This document shows, piece by piece, positions 1 to 8,819 of a stretch of 64,000 nucleotides of DNA. The notes below the pieces were generated by a model. It was not told the origin of the DNA, did no database searches, and worked only from the letters and a program-made list of their open reading frames with translations. The translations under genes and the position numbers were made by a program. Position 1 is the stretch's first letter, and each line of letters begins with the position of its first letter. This stretch comes from Actinokineospora diospyrosa (lineage in GTDB: Bacteria > Actinomycetota > Actinomycetes > Mycobacteriales > Pseudonocardiaceae), in NCBI RefSeq assembly GCF_024171925.1, contig NZ_JAMTCO010000011.1, positions 124,001 through 188,000 on the forward strand. Direction: 5' to 3'.

Positions 1-647
1 TTCACCGTGGTCGGCGCGGCGTAGAGGCCCGCGGCGGCGGGGAACGGCGGCTTGAGCCGCGGCTGGCCGCGACGGCCCTCCAGCGAGTCGAGCAGCGCGG
101 TTTCCTCACCGCAGATGTAAGCGCCCGCTCCGGCGTGGACGGTGATCTCCAGGTCGAACCCGGAGCCCAGGATGTCCTTGCCGAGGTAGCCCGCCTCGTG
201 CGCCTCGCGCACGGCGGCGTTGAGCCTGCGGATGCAGTGCAGTGCCTCGCCGCGCACGTAGATGAAGCAGTGGTGCGAGCGCATCGCGTACGAGGCGATG
301 ACGCAGCCCTCGATGAGCGAGTGCGGGTCCGCCATCATCAGCGGGATGTCCTTGCAGGTACCCGGCTCGCCCTCGTCGGCGTTGATCACCAGGTAGTGCG
401 GCTTGTCCTCGTTGGGGGGCATGAAGGACCACTTGATGCCCGCCGGGAAGCCCGCGCCGCCACGGCCGCGCAGACCGGATGCCTTCACCAGCTCGACGAG
501 CTGCTCGGGGGTGCCCGCGAGCGCCTTGCGCAGCGCGGTGTAGCCCTCGAGCTGCTCGTAGGTCTTGATCGACCACGAGGTCGGGGACAGCCAGCGCTTG
601 GTCAGCACCGGGGTCACCGGGGCGGGCTTGTTCACCGAGGTAGTCAC
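1..647 (-). CDS. nuoF: NADH-quinone oxidoreductase subunit F (3' end outside window)
   Basis: This is the 51-kDa-type subunit of complex I, which binds NADH and FMN in the peripheral arm. Only the N-terminal ~215 residues are present; the gene runs off the left edge. The translation holds the nucleotide-binding segment [13 protein letters not shown] and, further on, [14 protein letters not shown], both hallmarks of NuoF. The GTG start at 647-645 overlaps the nuoE stop (GTGA), so translation is probably coupled. It is the sixth gene of the nuo operon read here. The identification is secure; completeness cannot be judged. Confidence 0.95.
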   Translation of the reverse strand, partial: MTTSVNKPAPVTPVLTKRWLSPTSWSIKTYEQLEGYTALRKALAGTPEQLVELVKASGLRGRGGAGFPAGIKWSFMPPNEDKPHYLVINADEGEPGTCKDIPLMMADPHSLIEGCVIASYAMRSHHCFIYVRGEALHCIRRLNAAVREAHEAGYLGKDILGSGFDLEITVHAGAGAYICGEETALLDSLEGRRGQPRLKPPFPAAAGLYAAPTTV

Positions 648-1504
648 TTCTTCTCCACCTCCGGGAGCGGCGGGTTCGGCATGGCCGGTGCGGTCCAGCC
701 GCGGTCCTCGGCCAGCTTGGCGCCGCGCAGGGTCTCCACCGCGGCCGACGGACCGTCCACAGTGGCCCGGTAGCCCGGCTCGTCCTCCGGCCAGAACCCG
801 GCCAGCTCCAGCTCCGCGGTGCGGAAGTCGCGCAGCGGGGCGCCCCGGGTCGGCGCGGGCTTCTCGCCGTTGCGCAGCGCGTCGACCAGCGCGACCGCCT
901 TCTCCGGGGTCTGGTTGTCGTAGAACTCGTAGTTGACCTGGATGACCGGACCGAGGTCGCAGGCCGCCAGGCACTCGGCGTGCTCCAGCGTGATCGAGCC
1001 GGGCGCGCCGGGCTCCCCCGCGGTCTCGTTGTGGCCCAAGCGCTTGCCGTCCGCGCCGAGGTGCTCGCCGAGCTTCTTGTAGATCTCGTCGCCGCCCAGC
1101 ACCGCGCACAGGGTGTTGGTGCAGACGCTGACCAGGTGCTCGCCGCAGGTCTTGCGCTTGTACATCGTGTAGAAGGTCGCGACCGCGCTGACCTCGGCGG
1201 CGGTCAGGTTCAGCTGCAGGGCGCAGAACTGGATGCCCGCCTGGCTGACCCTGCCCTCGACCGACTGCACCAGGTGCAGCATCGGCAGCAGCGCCGAGCG
1301 CGACTGCGGGTAGCGGGCGATGATCGCCTGCGCCCGCTCGACGGTCTTGGCGTCGAAGGCGCTCAAGTCCTCGGCGATGTCGGTGACCAGGTGCTCGGCC
1401 GCGACCGGGGACACGGCCAGCACGTCGGTGTCGCCCACCGACGCCTGGTGCGTCCGGCCCGCGCCGACGCTGGAGCCACCGTATGTGGAACCGGTGCTGC
1501 TCAA
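644..1504 (-). CDS. nuoE: NADH-quinone oxidoreductase subunit E
   Basis: This is the 24-kDa-type complex I subunit that carries the N1a [2Fe-2S] cluster next to NuoF. The 286-residue protein has the thioredoxin-like fold with two cysteine pairs, CTNTLC and CLAAC, that ligate the cluster. A long C-terminal tail (about residues 210-286) goes beyond the core, as in other actinobacterial NuoE. The chosen start is a TTG at 1504-1502 overlapping the nuoD stop, with a GGGAGGG ribosome site about 10 nt upstream. The first ~35 residues are low complexity, so a later start is possible. Confidence 0.93.
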   Translation of the reverse strand: MSSTGSTYGGSSVGAGRTHQASVGDTDVLAVSPVAAEHLVTDIAEDLSAFDAKTVERAQAIIARYPQSRSALLPMLHLVQSVEGRVSQAGIQFCALQLNLTAAEVSAVATFYTMYKRKTCGEHLVSVCTNTLCAVLGGDEIYKKLGEHLGADGKRLGHNETAGEPGAPGSITLEHAECLAACDLGPVIQVNYEFYDNQTPEKAVALVDALRNGEKPAPTRGAPLRDFRTAELELAGFWPEDEPGYRATVDGPSAAVETLRGAKLAEDRGWTAPAMPNPPLPEVEKK

Positions 1505-2823
1505 CGGTCACACCCTCCCATCACGGGGTCGATCGAGGCGACGGCCGCGATCACGTCGGCGACCTGGCCGCCCTCGGACATCGCGGGCATCGACTGCAGG
1601 TTCACGAAGCTTGGGTCGCGCACGTGCACGCGCAGCGGCCGGGTGCCGCCGTCGGAGACCAGGTGGTAGCCGAGCTCGCCGCGCGGGGACTCCACCGGCA
1701 CGTACACCTGGCCAGCCGGGACGTGGAAGCCCTCGGTGACCAGCTTGAAGTGGTGGATCAGCGACTCCATCGACTGACCCATGATCTTGCGGACGTGCTC
1801 GAGGGAGTTGCCCATGCCGTCCGGGCCGATGGTCAGCTTGGCGGGCCAGGCGACCTTCTGGTCCTCGACCATCACCGGGCCGGGCTCGAGCTTCTTGAGC
1901 GCCTGGTTGATGATCCGCAGCGACTGGTGGATCTCCTCGACGCGCAGCACGTAGCGGGCGAAGGAGTCGGCCTCGGTCGAGGTGGGGACCTCGAAGTCGT
2001 ACTCCTCGTAGCCCAGGTACGGCTCGGTCTTGCGCATGTCCCAGGGCAGACCGGCCGAGCGCAGGATCGGGCCGGTGACGCCGAGCGCCAGGCAGGCGTC
2101 CACCGGGAGGTAGCCGACGTTCTTGAGCCGGTTGCGCCAGATCGGCTGACCGGTCAGCAGCTTGTCGTAGTCCGGCAGGCGCTTGTTCATCGTCTGCAGG
2201 AACTCTTTGACCTTGACCTCGTAGCCGTCCGGCAGGTCCTGGGCGACACCGCCGGGGCGGATGAACGCGTGGTTCATCCGCAGGCCGGTGATGAACTCCA
2301 GCACGTGCAGCGCTTCCTCGCGCTCGCGGAAGCCGGAGGTCATCGCGGTCAGCGAGCCGAGCTCCATGCCGCCGGTGGCCAGCGCGACCAGGTGCGAGGA
2401 GATGCGGTTGATCTCCAGCAGCAGCACCCGGATGACCTGCGCCCGGCGCGGTGCCTCGATGCCGAGCAGCTTCTCCACCGCGAGGCAGTAGGCGGCCTCG
2501 TTGGACAGCGGCGCCAGGTAGTCCATCCGCGTCACGAAGGTGACGCCCTGGGTCCAGGTCCGGTACTCGCAGTTCTTCTCGATACCGGTGTGCAGGTAGC
2601 CGATGACGCTGCGGGCCTGGGTGACCGACTCGCCCTCGAGCTCGAGCACCAGCCGCAGCACGCCGTGCGTGGACGGGTGCTGCGGGCCGAGGTTGATGAC
2701 GATGCGCTCGTCGTGGATGGCGTCTTCCAGGACGGTGTCCCAGTCGCCGCCGGTGACCGTGTAGACGCGGCCCTCGGTGGTGTCCCTGGAGCTCGCATCC
2801 TGGATGTTCTCGCTGGTGGTCAC
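1501..2823 (-). CDS. nuoD: NADH-quinone oxidoreductase subunit D
   Basis: This is the 49-kDa-type subunit of complex I, which forms the quinone-binding cavity with NuoB. The protein of 440 aa has the N-terminal landmark [15 protein letters not shown] and the C-terminal DPSFVNLQ...GGCDR of the family. The start is the GTG at 2823-2821 in a GTGA overlap with the nuoC stop, giving VTTSENIQ; the reading frame stays open upstream, but that part is nuoC in another frame. Length is normal for actinobacterial NuoD. It acts at the membrane interface in menaquinone reduction. Confidence 0.96.
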   Translation of the reverse strand: MTTSENIQDASSRDTTEGRVYTVTGGDWDTVLEDAIHDERIVINLGPQHPSTHGVLRLVLELEGESVTQARSVIGYLHTGIEKNCEYRTWTQGVTFVTRMDYLAPLSNEAAYCLAVEKLLGIEAPRRAQVIRVLLLEINRISSHLVALATGGMELGSLTAMTSGFREREEALHVLEFITGLRMNHAFIRPGGVAQDLPDGYEVKVKEFLQTMNKRLPDYDKLLTGQPIWRNRLKNVGYLPVDACLALGVTGPILRSAGLPWDMRKTEPYLGYEEYDFEVPTSTEADSFARYVLRVEEIHQSLRIINQALKKLEPGPVMVEDQKVAWPAKLTIGPDGMGNSLEHVRKIMGQSMESLIHHFKLVTEGFHVPAGQVYVPVESPRGELGYHLVSDGGTRPLRVHVRDPSFVNLQSMPAMSEGGQVADVIAAVASIDPVMGGCDR

Positions 2824-3614
2824 GAGTACGACCTCCGCTGGTCCGGCGGAGGGATCTCCGCGCCCTTGTACTCCACCGGGATCCCGCCGAGCGGGTAGTC
2901 CTTGCGCTGGGGGTGGCCGTCCCAGTCGTCCGGCATGAGGATCCGGGTCAGCGCCGGGTGGCCGTCGTAGACGATGCCGAACATGTCCCAGGCCTCGCGC
3001 TCCTGCCAGTCGGCGGTCGGGTAGACCTCGACCACCGAGGGGATGTGCGCGTCGTCCACGTCGACGGCGACCTCGAGCCGGATGCGGCGCCGGTAGGTCA
3101 TCGACGTGAGGTGGTAGACCGAGTGCAGGCGCTGCGCGACGTCGACCCCGTAGTCCACACCGGACACCGAGCTGCACAGCTCGAACCGCAGCGCGGACTC
3201 GTCGCGCAGCAGGCGGCACAGCGCGAGCAGGTGCTCGCGCTGGACGTAGAAGGTGATCTCGCCGCGGTCGACGGTGACCTGCTGGATGGCCGCGGCCGGG
3301 ACCTCGCGGGTCGCCATGGCCGAGGTGAGGTCGTCGACGAACTCGTCGAACCAGCCACCGTAGGGCCGCTCGGCCGGGGCCGGGCTGTAGCCGGGCAGCA
3401 CGAGACCGCCGAAGCCGGAGGTGTCGCCGGTGCCCGCGACGTTGAACATGCCCTTGCGGGTGCGACCGACCTGGACCGGCTCGGCTGGCGCGCTGGTGTG
3501 CTCGGCGACGGCGGTGGGCTCGTTGAGGCCCTCGGCGGGCTGCTGGGCGCTGGAGTGCGCTGCGCCCGTCTCCTTGCCCGCGTCGGCTTCCGGTGTGGTG
3601 GGGTTGTCAGCCAT
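2820..3614 (-). CDS. nuoC: NADH-quinone oxidoreductase subunit C
   Basis: This is the 30-kDa-type peripheral subunit of complex I and is separate from NuoD here (in E. coli they are fused). At 264 aa it is longer than the core family because of a low-complexity, A/E/T-rich N-terminal extension of about 75 residues, common in actinobacteria. The conserved core includes [16 protein letters not shown], then [19 protein letters not shown] and RKDYPLGG near the end. The ATG start at 3614 follows the nuoB stop by 4 nt. Confidence 0.95.
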   Translation of the reverse strand: MADNPTTPEADAGKETGAAHSSAQQPAEGLNEPTAVAEHTSAPAEPVQVGRTRKGMFNVAGTGDTSGFGGLVLPGYSPAPAERPYGGWFDEFVDDLTSAMATREVPAAAIQQVTVDRGEITFYVQREHLLALCRLLRDESALRFELCSSVSGVDYGVDVAQRLHSVYHLTSMTYRRRIRLEVAVDVDDAHIPSVVEVYPTADWQEREAWDMFGIVYDGHPALTRILMPDDWDGHPQRKDYPLGGIPVEYKGAEIPPPDQRRSYS

Positions 3615-3618
3615 CAGG

Positions 3619-4170
3619 TCACTTCTTCTTGGCGAACTTCACGGATGAGGCAATCAGTTCCGTGCGGGCACCGCTGGCCGCGCGGATGGCGGCCCGGGTG
3701 GCGTTGATCGGCTCGTCGCCGATCTTGGCGTGCAGCTTGAGGATCGCGTCGAGCAGCATCTCCGGCCGCGGCGGGCAGCCGGGCAGGTACATGTCCACCG
3801 GGACGACGTGGTCCACCCCCTGCACGACGGCGTAGTTGTTGAACATGCCGCCGGAGGAGGCGCACACGCCCATCGCCAGCACCCAGCGCGGCTCGGCCAT
3901 CTGGTCGTAGATCTGGCGCAGCACCGGGGCCATCTTGTTGGTCACCCGACCGGCCACGATCATCAGGTCCGCCTGGCGCGGCGAGGCGCGGAAGGCCTCC
4001 ATGCCGAAGCGCGCGATGTCGTAGCGCGGGCCGCCGGTGGTCATCATCTCGATGGCGCAGCAGGCCAGGCCGAACGTGGCGGGCCACAGCGAGTTCTTGC
4101 GCCCCCAGTTCACCAGCTTCTCCAGGCTGGCCAACATGATGCCGTTCGGCAGCTTCTCCTCGATACCCAT
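3619..4170 (-). CDS. nuoB: NADH-quinone oxidoreductase subunit B
   Basis: NuoB holds cluster N2, the last iron-sulfur cluster before menaquinone. All four ligands are visible in the 183-aa product: the tandem pair C37-C38 (FGLACCAIE), C103 (GVCASSGG) and C132 (LPGCPPRPE). The start ATG at 4170 is preceded by a GGGGGCGG purine tract. It lies between nuoA and nuoC with gaps of 15 and 4 nt, as expected for one operon. Confidence 0.97.
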   Translation of the reverse strand: MGIEEKLPNGIMLASLEKLVNWGRKNSLWPATFGLACCAIEMMTTGGPRYDIARFGMEAFRASPRQADLMIVAGRVTNKMAPVLRQIYDQMAEPRWVLAMGVCASSGGMFNNYAVVQGVDHVVPVDMYLPGCPPRPEMLLDAILKLHAKIGDEPINATRAAIRAASGARTELIASSVKFAKKK

Positions 4171-4185
4171 GTCGTCCGCCCCCTT

Positions 4186-4623
4186 TCAGTTCCAGTCGAG
4201 CCCGCCGCGCCGCCACACGTAGGCGTAGGCGAAGCCGACTGTCGCGATGAACAAGAAGATCTCGAGCAGGCCGAACATCCCCAGGACGTCAGCCGACACC
4301 GCGAACGGGTAGAGGAACACCATCTCGATGTCGAAGAGGATGAAGAGCATGGCGGTCAGGTAGTAGGCGACCGGCACCCGGCCACCCCCGATCACCGGCT
4401 GCGGTGAGGGCTCGATGCCGCACTCGTAGGCGGCCACCTTCGCCTTGTTGTAGCGGCTGGGGCCCAGCAGCGGGCCGAGCAGGGCGGAGAACACCGCGAA
4501 CGCGGCGGCCAGGGCGAACATGACCACCAGGGGCAGGTACACCGCCAAGTTGGACACGACATCCGGCGGTTGAGCCACCGGCGTCTGGGCTAGCTCCGTG
4601 AGCAAAGGCCTTAGCGTGGGCAC
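4186..4623 (-). CDS. nuoA: NADH-quinone oxidoreductase subunit A
   Basis: This small membrane subunit of complex I is the first gene of the nuo operon. Three hydrophobic segments are visible (NLAVYLPLVVMFALAAAFAV, YYLTAMLFILFDIEMVFLYP and FGLLEIFLFIATVGFAYAY), with the signature YECGIEPSPQP between the first two. The GTG at 4623 is chosen because an AAAGGA ribosome site lies 8 nt upstream; it gives 145 aa. A GTG further in would give about 123 aa, closer to E. coli length. The frame is open upstream, but that part has no family similarity and overlaps the Rex operators. Confidence 0.9.
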   Translation of the reverse strand: MPTLRPLLTELAQTPVAQPPDVVSNLAVYLPLVVMFALAAAFAVFSALLGPLLGPSRYNKAKVAAYECGIEPSPQPVIGGGRVPVAYYLTAMLFILFDIEMVFLYPFAVSADVLGMFGLLEIFLFIATVGFAYAYVWRRGGLDWN

Positions 4624-4686
4624 CTTGGTCGTCCTTTCCCGCGTCCTCGGCCGGAACCCTATGGGCCCTGGCTCACACCACCGTCG

Positions 4687-4702
4687 GTTAGGCTGGCCTA
4701 AC
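4687..4702. promoter_or_regulatory. Inverted repeat in the nuo promoter region
   Basis: GTTAGG-CTGG-CCTAAC is a perfect 6-bp inverted repeat 64-79 bp upstream of the nuoA start. The half-sites resemble those of DtxR/IdeR iron boxes (TTAGG...CCTAA), but the spacing is 4 bp rather than the usual 9, so a genuine iron box is unlikely without experiment. It could equally be another regulator's operator. Confidence 0.35.
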
Positions 4703-4718
4703 TCACGGTTCGCCGAGC

Positions 4719-4736
4719 TTGTGAAAACATTCACAA
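4719..4736. promoter_or_regulatory. Rex operator 1 upstream of nuo
   Basis: The site is a perfect match to the Rex consensus TTGTGAANNNNTTCACAA with centre AACA. The symmetry extends to 11-bp arms (4715-4725 and 4730-4740). Rex represses respiratory genes when NADH/NAD+ is low and is released by NADH. The gene for Rex is in this window at 50712-51512. The site lies about 95-115 bp upstream of the nuoA start. Confidence 0.9.
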
Positions 4737-4749
4737 GCTCGGCTCGAAG

Positions 4750-4767
4750 TTGTGAACGGCTTCACAA
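4750..4767. promoter_or_regulatory. Rex operator 2 upstream of nuo
   Basis: This is a second perfect TTGTGAANNNNTTCACAA site (centre CGGC), 31 bp centre-to-centre from operator 1, i.e. close to three helical turns. That phasing would let two Rex dimers bind the same DNA face. It belongs to the nuo promoter region; nothing suggests it serves the distant gene at 5337-5918. Confidence 0.9.
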
Positions 4768-5336
4768 GCAGCGGGCCCAGTGTAGGACCTTGCTCACAGC
4801 CGGAATCCGACCCCCCTCGGCAACTCTCCGTGAACACTTGATGATCCTTTTCACCGCTCTGACCAGCGCTAACTCACTGCTAGCACCAATTAGCGGGGAA
4901 CTGGGGAACTCTGTGAATGGAATTCTGGTGCGCGGTGCGGAATCGCGCCCATCGCCGTCCGACTAGCCACACTTCCGAGTGAGACCCACCGATCCCGGCC
5001 GCGATTCGCTGGATTGCCCACTAGCTTGGTCGCCGAGAGTCTCCCGCCGTGGGCGGAAGACAAGCCGTGCGGGCGGGTGCACCTGGGGCAGACCGGGACC
5101 CCGCCCGGGCGCAGCAGCCCATCGTCGTGGGCGATGAGCGAGTCGTGGGGCCAGGTGCAACCGGGGTATACCGGAACCCTGGCCCTGCGCAATCACCCTT
5201 CCGAGGAAGGGTGGAAGGTGCTGGCGTTTGCTACGCTGGCCCAGAGAGTTCACCGTCGTGGGCGGTGGGCGAGTCGCAAGGCCAGGTGCTCCCCGGGGAA
5301 TACCGGGACCCTGGCCTTACGCATGTCCTGGGCCGT
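4768..5336. other. Non-coding region between nuo and the DUF3800 gene
   Basis: No convincing gene is visible on either strand; open frames here carry only the repeat peptide. The right half holds three hairpin repeats (separate entry). The left half has an inverted repeat, CGCTAA...TTAGCG, around 4868-4896. Nothing else was recognised. Confidence 0.5.
5048..5325. repeat. Three degenerate hairpin repeats with compensatory changes
   Basis: Units begin with CGTGGGCG at about 5048, 5126 and 5257. Each contains a 7-bp stem with a 22-23 nt loop: GGGCGGG/CCCGCCC (5071-5077/5100-5106), GGCCAGG/CCTGGCC (5149-5155/5178-5184) and GGCCAGG/CCTGGCC (5280-5286/5310-5316). Unit 1 differs from units 2 and 3 at two stem positions, and both arms change together so pairing is kept. 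A further hairpin, CACCCTTCC-GA-GGAAGGGTG, sits at 5194-5213. No U-tract follows, so this is not an ordinary terminator. Confidence 0.7.
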
Positions 5337-5918
5337 TCACCGCCTCACGTCCACCGCACACTCCATGGTGCGATGCTCAAGCGCCTCCCAAGGCGCGGCG
5401 GAACCGGCGAACCTCGCACGCATCGCACCGGCGAGGATGTCAGCGGCCCAGAGCAGTGGCTCCTTGGATCCTGGGCTGTGGGCGATGGTGAACCGAGCGC
5501 CCTTGTGCAGCTTGTACTTCGCACCGCGCACCACATCAACGTCCCGATCGTTGAGTCGGCGCGATCTACTCTCCACGCACAGCTCGGCTACCCCGAGGCC
5601 GTGCAGCTCCACTACCAGGCGTTCTAGGCACTTCGCGCGACCACGTTCCTGAGTTTCTTGTGGCACAGGGGCGCCCACCGCGACCACGTGCTCTCCATCT
5701 ATGGAGGCCAGAGTCCTGGCGGCGTGTAGCCGCTGCCGATCAGTCATGTCATGCCAGTGCAGCTTGCCGGGATGGTTTCTCGTGCGCAGCCCGAGCATCG
5801 CCTCACTTGCAAGCTCACATTTCGACCTCGCGAAGAACACTGCCGCGAAGATGTAGTGGCCAGCCTGATCAGTGCCGAAGTACGACTCGTCGGCGAAGGC
5901 TTGGGGGGTGGGGAGCAC
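5337..5918 (-). CDS. DUF3800-like protein
   Basis: The 193-aa product resembles DUF3800 proteins: an early acidic DES motif in FADESYFGTDQ followed by a hydrophobic strand (HYIFAAVFF), and near the C-terminus LLWAADILAGAMRARF, the conserved D-x-x-A/L-G region. The fold is RNase H-like and a nuclease role has been suggested for the family, but function is unproven. The start is the GTG at 5918; an in-frame TAG lies just upstream and the ribosome site is weak. It stands alone, with 50 nt between its start and the menJ stop. Confidence 0.6.
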   Translation of the reverse strand: MLPTPQAFADESYFGTDQAGHYIFAAVFFARSKCELASEAMLGLRTRNHPGKLHWHDMTDRQRLHAARTLASIDGEHVVAVGAPVPQETQERGRAKCLERLVVELHGLGVAELCVESRSRRLNDRDVDVVRGAKYKLHKGARFTIAHSPGSKEPLLWAADILAGAMRARFAGSAAPWEALEHRTMECAVDVRR

Positions 5919-5968
5919 CGAGCAAGGCTAGGGACTCGAAAACTCCTCACCCGATCGAGGCATGGCGG

Positions 5969-7261
5969 TCAGGCGCTGGGGGTGAGGCGGGTGGCGGTGG
6001 TGATGATGCGGTCGTAGGCGTCGCCGTCTTTGGGGTCGTAGAGGCCGGCGAGGAGTTTGAGGACGAGCTTCATCAGGGTCTTCCGGGGGAGGCCGTACTT
6101 GGTGGCCAGGCCCATGACGGTGGGGTTGCCGATGAGGCGGGAGAAGACGTTGCCGAGGCGGTAGTAGCTGCCGAGGGCTTGCTTAAGAGCCACCGGGTAG
6201 CCCTCTAGTGCCCGCTCACGCGCGGGGCCTTCGGCGCGGGCAAGCGCCTGCACCACGATCTCCGCGGCCAGGCGGGCCGATTCCATGGCGTAGCCGATGC
6301 CCTCGCCGTTGAACGGGTTGACCATGCCGCCCGCGTCGCCGACCAGGAGCAGGCCGTCGCGGTAGTGGGGGGTGCGGTTGAAGCCCATGGGGAGCGCGGC
6401 GCCGCCGATCTTGCCGATGGCGTTGGGTTCGCGGAAGCCCCACTCCTCCGGGGTGCCGTCGAGCCAGGAGCGCATGAGCTGGCGGTAGTCGGTGGTGCCG
6501 AACGCCTTGGAGGTCGACAGGATGCCCAGGCCGACGTTGACCGTGCCGTCGCCCATGCCGAAGATCCAGCCGTAGCCGGGGAGCAGGACCGGGTTGGCCG
6601 GGTCGGAGCGGTCCCACAGCTCCAGGTGCGACTCCAGGTAGTCGTCCTTGCTGCGCGGCGAGGCGTAGTACCGGCGGACGGCGACGCCCATCGGGCGGTT
6701 GTCGACCTTCTCCAAGCCGACCGACAGCGCGAGCCGGGCGGACACGCCGTCGCAGGCCAGGACGAGGGGGGCGCGGTAGGTCACGGGCGCTTTGTCCGGT
6801 CCGGCCTTCGCGCTGACCCCGACCACGCGGCCGTTCTCGACGATGGCGCCGGTCACGGTGGTCTGCTCGAGCAGCCGGGCGCCCGCGCGCTGGGCGGTGC
6901 GGGCGAGCATCTCGTCGAAGTCCTGCCGGGGCCGGACCACGCCGTACGGCGGGAAGGTGGCCAGGTCGGGCCAGTCGAGTTCGAGGGTGACGCCGCCGCC
7001 GACCACGCGCAGGCCGCGGTTGTGCAGCCAGCCGGCCTCTTCGCGGGTGTCGATGCCCAGGTCGATGAGCTGCTTGACCCCGCGCGGGGTCAGCCCGTCG
7101 CCGCAGACCTTCTCCCGGGGGAAGCTGCTCTTCTCCAGCAGGAGCACGTCGAGCCCGGCCCTGGCCAGGTAGGTCGCCGCGGTCGACCCGGCGGGACCGG
7201 CGCCGACCACGATGACCTCAGCGTCCTCGCCAGCCTTGCGGCGGCCGACAGTCGTGCTCAT
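5969..7261 (-). CDS. menJ: Geranylgeranyl reductase family flavoprotein (menaquinone side-chain reductase-like)
   Basis: This FAD-dependent oxidoreductase of 430 aa has the N-terminal Rossmann motif VIVVGAGPAGSTAATYLARAG, followed by FPREKVCGDGLTPRG, and later GDAGGMVNPFNGEGIGYAMESA, all typical of the geranylgeranyl reductase/MenJ family. In mycobacteria MenJ partly saturates the menaquinone isoprenoid chain; the same role is inferred from its place near menG and the nuo operon. ATG 7261 is chosen because GAGGAG lies 6 nt upstream. A Rex-like site lies immediately upstream, so expression is probably tied to redox state. The exact substrate is not proven. Confidence 0.85.
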   Translation of the reverse strand: MSTTVGRRKAGEDAEVIVVGAGPAGSTAATYLARAGLDVLLLEKSSFPREKVCGDGLTPRGVKQLIDLGIDTREEAGWLHNRGLRVVGGGVTLELDWPDLATFPPYGVVRPRQDFDEMLARTAQRAGARLLEQTTVTGAIVENGRVVGVSAKAGPDKAPVTYRAPLVLACDGVSARLALSVGLEKVDNRPMGVAVRRYYASPRSKDDYLESHLELWDRSDPANPVLLPGYGWIFGMGDGTVNVGLGILSTSKAFGTTDYRQLMRSWLDGTPEEWGFREPNAIGKIGGAALPMGFNRTPHYRDGLLLVGDAGGMVNPFNGEGIGYAMESARLAAEIVVQALARAEGPARERALEGYPVALKQALGSYYRLGNVFSRLIGNPTVMGLATKYGLPRKTLMKLVLKLLAGLYDPKDGDAYDRIITTATRLTPSA

Positions 7262-7269
7262 CGCGCTCC

Positions 7270-7287
7270 TCGTGAAAGCCTTCACAT
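7270..7287. promoter_or_regulatory. Rex-like operator upstream of menJ
   Basis: The sequence TCGTGAA-AGCC-TTCACAT matches the Rex consensus at 12 of 14 informative positions. It begins 9 bp upstream of the menJ ATG and could also affect the divergent gene at 7376. A possible -10 hexamer on the minus strand, TAGACT, lies near 7297-7302, which would put the operator just downstream of it, in roadblock position. The site is inferred from sequence only. Confidence 0.6.
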
Positions 7288-7375
7288 ACTCGGTCAAGTC
7301 TAGAGGCAACTGAAACACGTGGGCTGTGATCAGCGATCCACCGGGGAAGGCGCGCAGGATGCAGGAAGGCCGGAG

Positions 7376-8098
7376 ATGACGGACCCAGACCAGGCCACCC
7401 CGCCCTTAGGCATCAAAGCTGTGCAGCTCCCACCGGAGCTCCCCCGCGTGAAACCAGCCCGTGCGGCCCGGTTCGTCGCCTCTGTGCTGATCCTCGCCAC
7501 CACTGGAACGGCCCTCTTAGCCGCCTGGCAGGCGTGGCGCTCTTACTGGCTGGTCAGGGACGTTTTCTCGGTAGTGCCAACGGTCACCGAGGACCAACTT
7601 CGAGTCGCCGCCGACCGCAGCACTCTCCTCTCTTACGCCTGGCTGGCCGGGGTAGCGCTGTCTGGCGTCGCGTTCCTCGTGTGGCTCTGGCGTGCGCGGA
7701 TCAACTCGGCCCGGATCTGCGACGCGCCGCAGCGGTTGCGGATCCGCTGGTCGGTGCTGGCGTGGTTCATCCCGCTCGGCAACCTGTGGCTGCCGCAGAT
7801 GGTGCTCGGCGACGTGTGGCGGGCGAGCAGGCCGGACACCCCGGCGCGCGGCGGTGACCTGCGCAAAGTCCCGGCGAGCAAGCTGATCGCGCTGTGGTGG
7901 GCGCTGTTCGTGGTGATGCACGGGGTCGACCTGTTCGCGGTGAACCTGCTCACCAGGGACAGCTCGGTGGCGACCTTCGAGTCGGTGTTCTACGCGAACT
8001 CGATCAGCGGCGGCTTGGCCGTGCTGACCGCGCTGGCGATCCTGGTGGTCATGCGCCGGATCGACCGCTGGCAGGACGACCGGGAGATGATCCGCTAG
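7376..8098 (+). CDS. DUF4328-type membrane protein
   Basis: The 240-aa membrane protein has about four to six hydrophobic segments: residues ~31-50 (FVASVLILATTGTALLAAW), ~85-105, ~125-140 (SVLAWFIPLGNLWLPQMVL) and two near the C-terminus. The WFIPLGNLWLPQ...DVWRAS stretch is characteristic of DUF4328. Function is unknown. ATG 7376 is chosen for the AGGAAGGCCGGAG purine tract; the frame is open to 7319. Its TAG stop shares the palindrome CTAG with the stop of convergent menG. Confidence 0.7.
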   Translation: MTDPDQATPPLGIKAVQLPPELPRVKPARAARFVASVLILATTGTALLAAWQAWRSYWLVRDVFSVVPTVTEDQLRVAADRSTLLSYAWLAGVALSGVAFLVWLWRARINSARICDAPQRLRIRWSVLAWFIPLGNLWLPQMVLGDVWRASRPDTPARGGDLRKVPASKLIALWWALFVVMHGVDLFAVNLLTRDSSVATFESVFYANSISGGLAVLTALAILVVMRRIDRWQDDREMIR

Positions 8099-8787
8099 TC
8101 CGGGTTGGTCGCCCGGTGCAGGGCGACCACGCCGAAGGTCAGGTTCAACCACTCCACCTCGCGCCAGCCCGCTTTGGCGATGAGTTCGGCCACGGTGCGC
8201 TGGTTGTGCCAGTCGCGCATGGACTCGGCCAGGTAGGCGTAGGCCTCGCTATTAGACGAGAACGGCTTGGTGATCAGCGGTAGGCCGCGCAGCACGGTGT
8301 TGCGGTAGAGCCACCGCAGCGGTCGTAGCGGGGGCTGGGAAACCTCGCAGATGACCAGCCGGCCGCCGGGGCGCACGACGCGCCGCATCTCGGCGAGGGC
8401 GGCGACGGTGTCGTTCATGTTCCGCAGCCCGAAGGACACGGTGACCGCGTCGAAGGCGTCGGTGGCGAACGGCAGGTGGAAGGCGTCCGCGGCGACCCTG
8501 GGCACACCCCGGTCGGCTCCGCCGCGCAGCATCTCCAGGGAGAAGTCGGCGGCGACGCACCAGGCGCCAGAGCGGGCGTACTCGACGGTGGACACGGCGG
8601 TGCCCGCGGCCAGGTCGAGGACCTTCTCCCCCGGCGACGCGTCGAGCACCTGGCGGGTCGTCTCGCGCCAACGGCGGTCGAAGCCCATCGTCATCACCGT
8701 GTTGGTGCGGTCGTACCCCTTGGCGACCCCGTCGAACATCACGGCGATGTCGCGGGGGTCCTTGTCCAAACCGGCGCGAGCCATCAT
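8095..8787 (-). CDS. menG: Demethylmenaquinone methyltransferase
   Basis: This SAM-dependent enzyme (UbiE/MenG family) methylates demethylmenaquinone, the last core step of menaquinone synthesis. The 230-aa product has FDGVAKGYDRTN at the N-terminus, the SAM motif VLDLAAGTAVST and the family signature SFGLRNMND. Two ATG codons in a row (8787 and 8784) are possible starts. It follows two glycosyltransferase genes on the same strand, the mgtA-menG order known from mycobacteria. Its stop overlaps the convergent 7376-8098 gene by 4 bp. Confidence 0.92.
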   Translation of the reverse strand: MMARAGLDKDPRDIAVMFDGVAKGYDRTNTVMTMGFDRRWRETTRQVLDASPGEKVLDLAAGTAVSTVEYARSGAWCVAADFSLEMLRGGADRGVPRVAADAFHLPFATDAFDAVTVSFGLRNMNDTVAALAEMRRVVRPGGRLVICEVSQPPLRPLRWLYRNTVLRGLPLITKPFSSNSEAYAYLAESMRDWHNQRTVAELIAKAGWREVEWLNLTFGVVALHRATNPD

Positions 8788-8819
8788 GTGCGCAGACTAC
8801 GAGGGTCCCCGCAATCGCG

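Noticed and set aside
135..773. Long plus-strand frame over nuoF/nuoE
   Set aside because: Antisense to strongly conserved complex I genes and arises from GC-rich codon bias.
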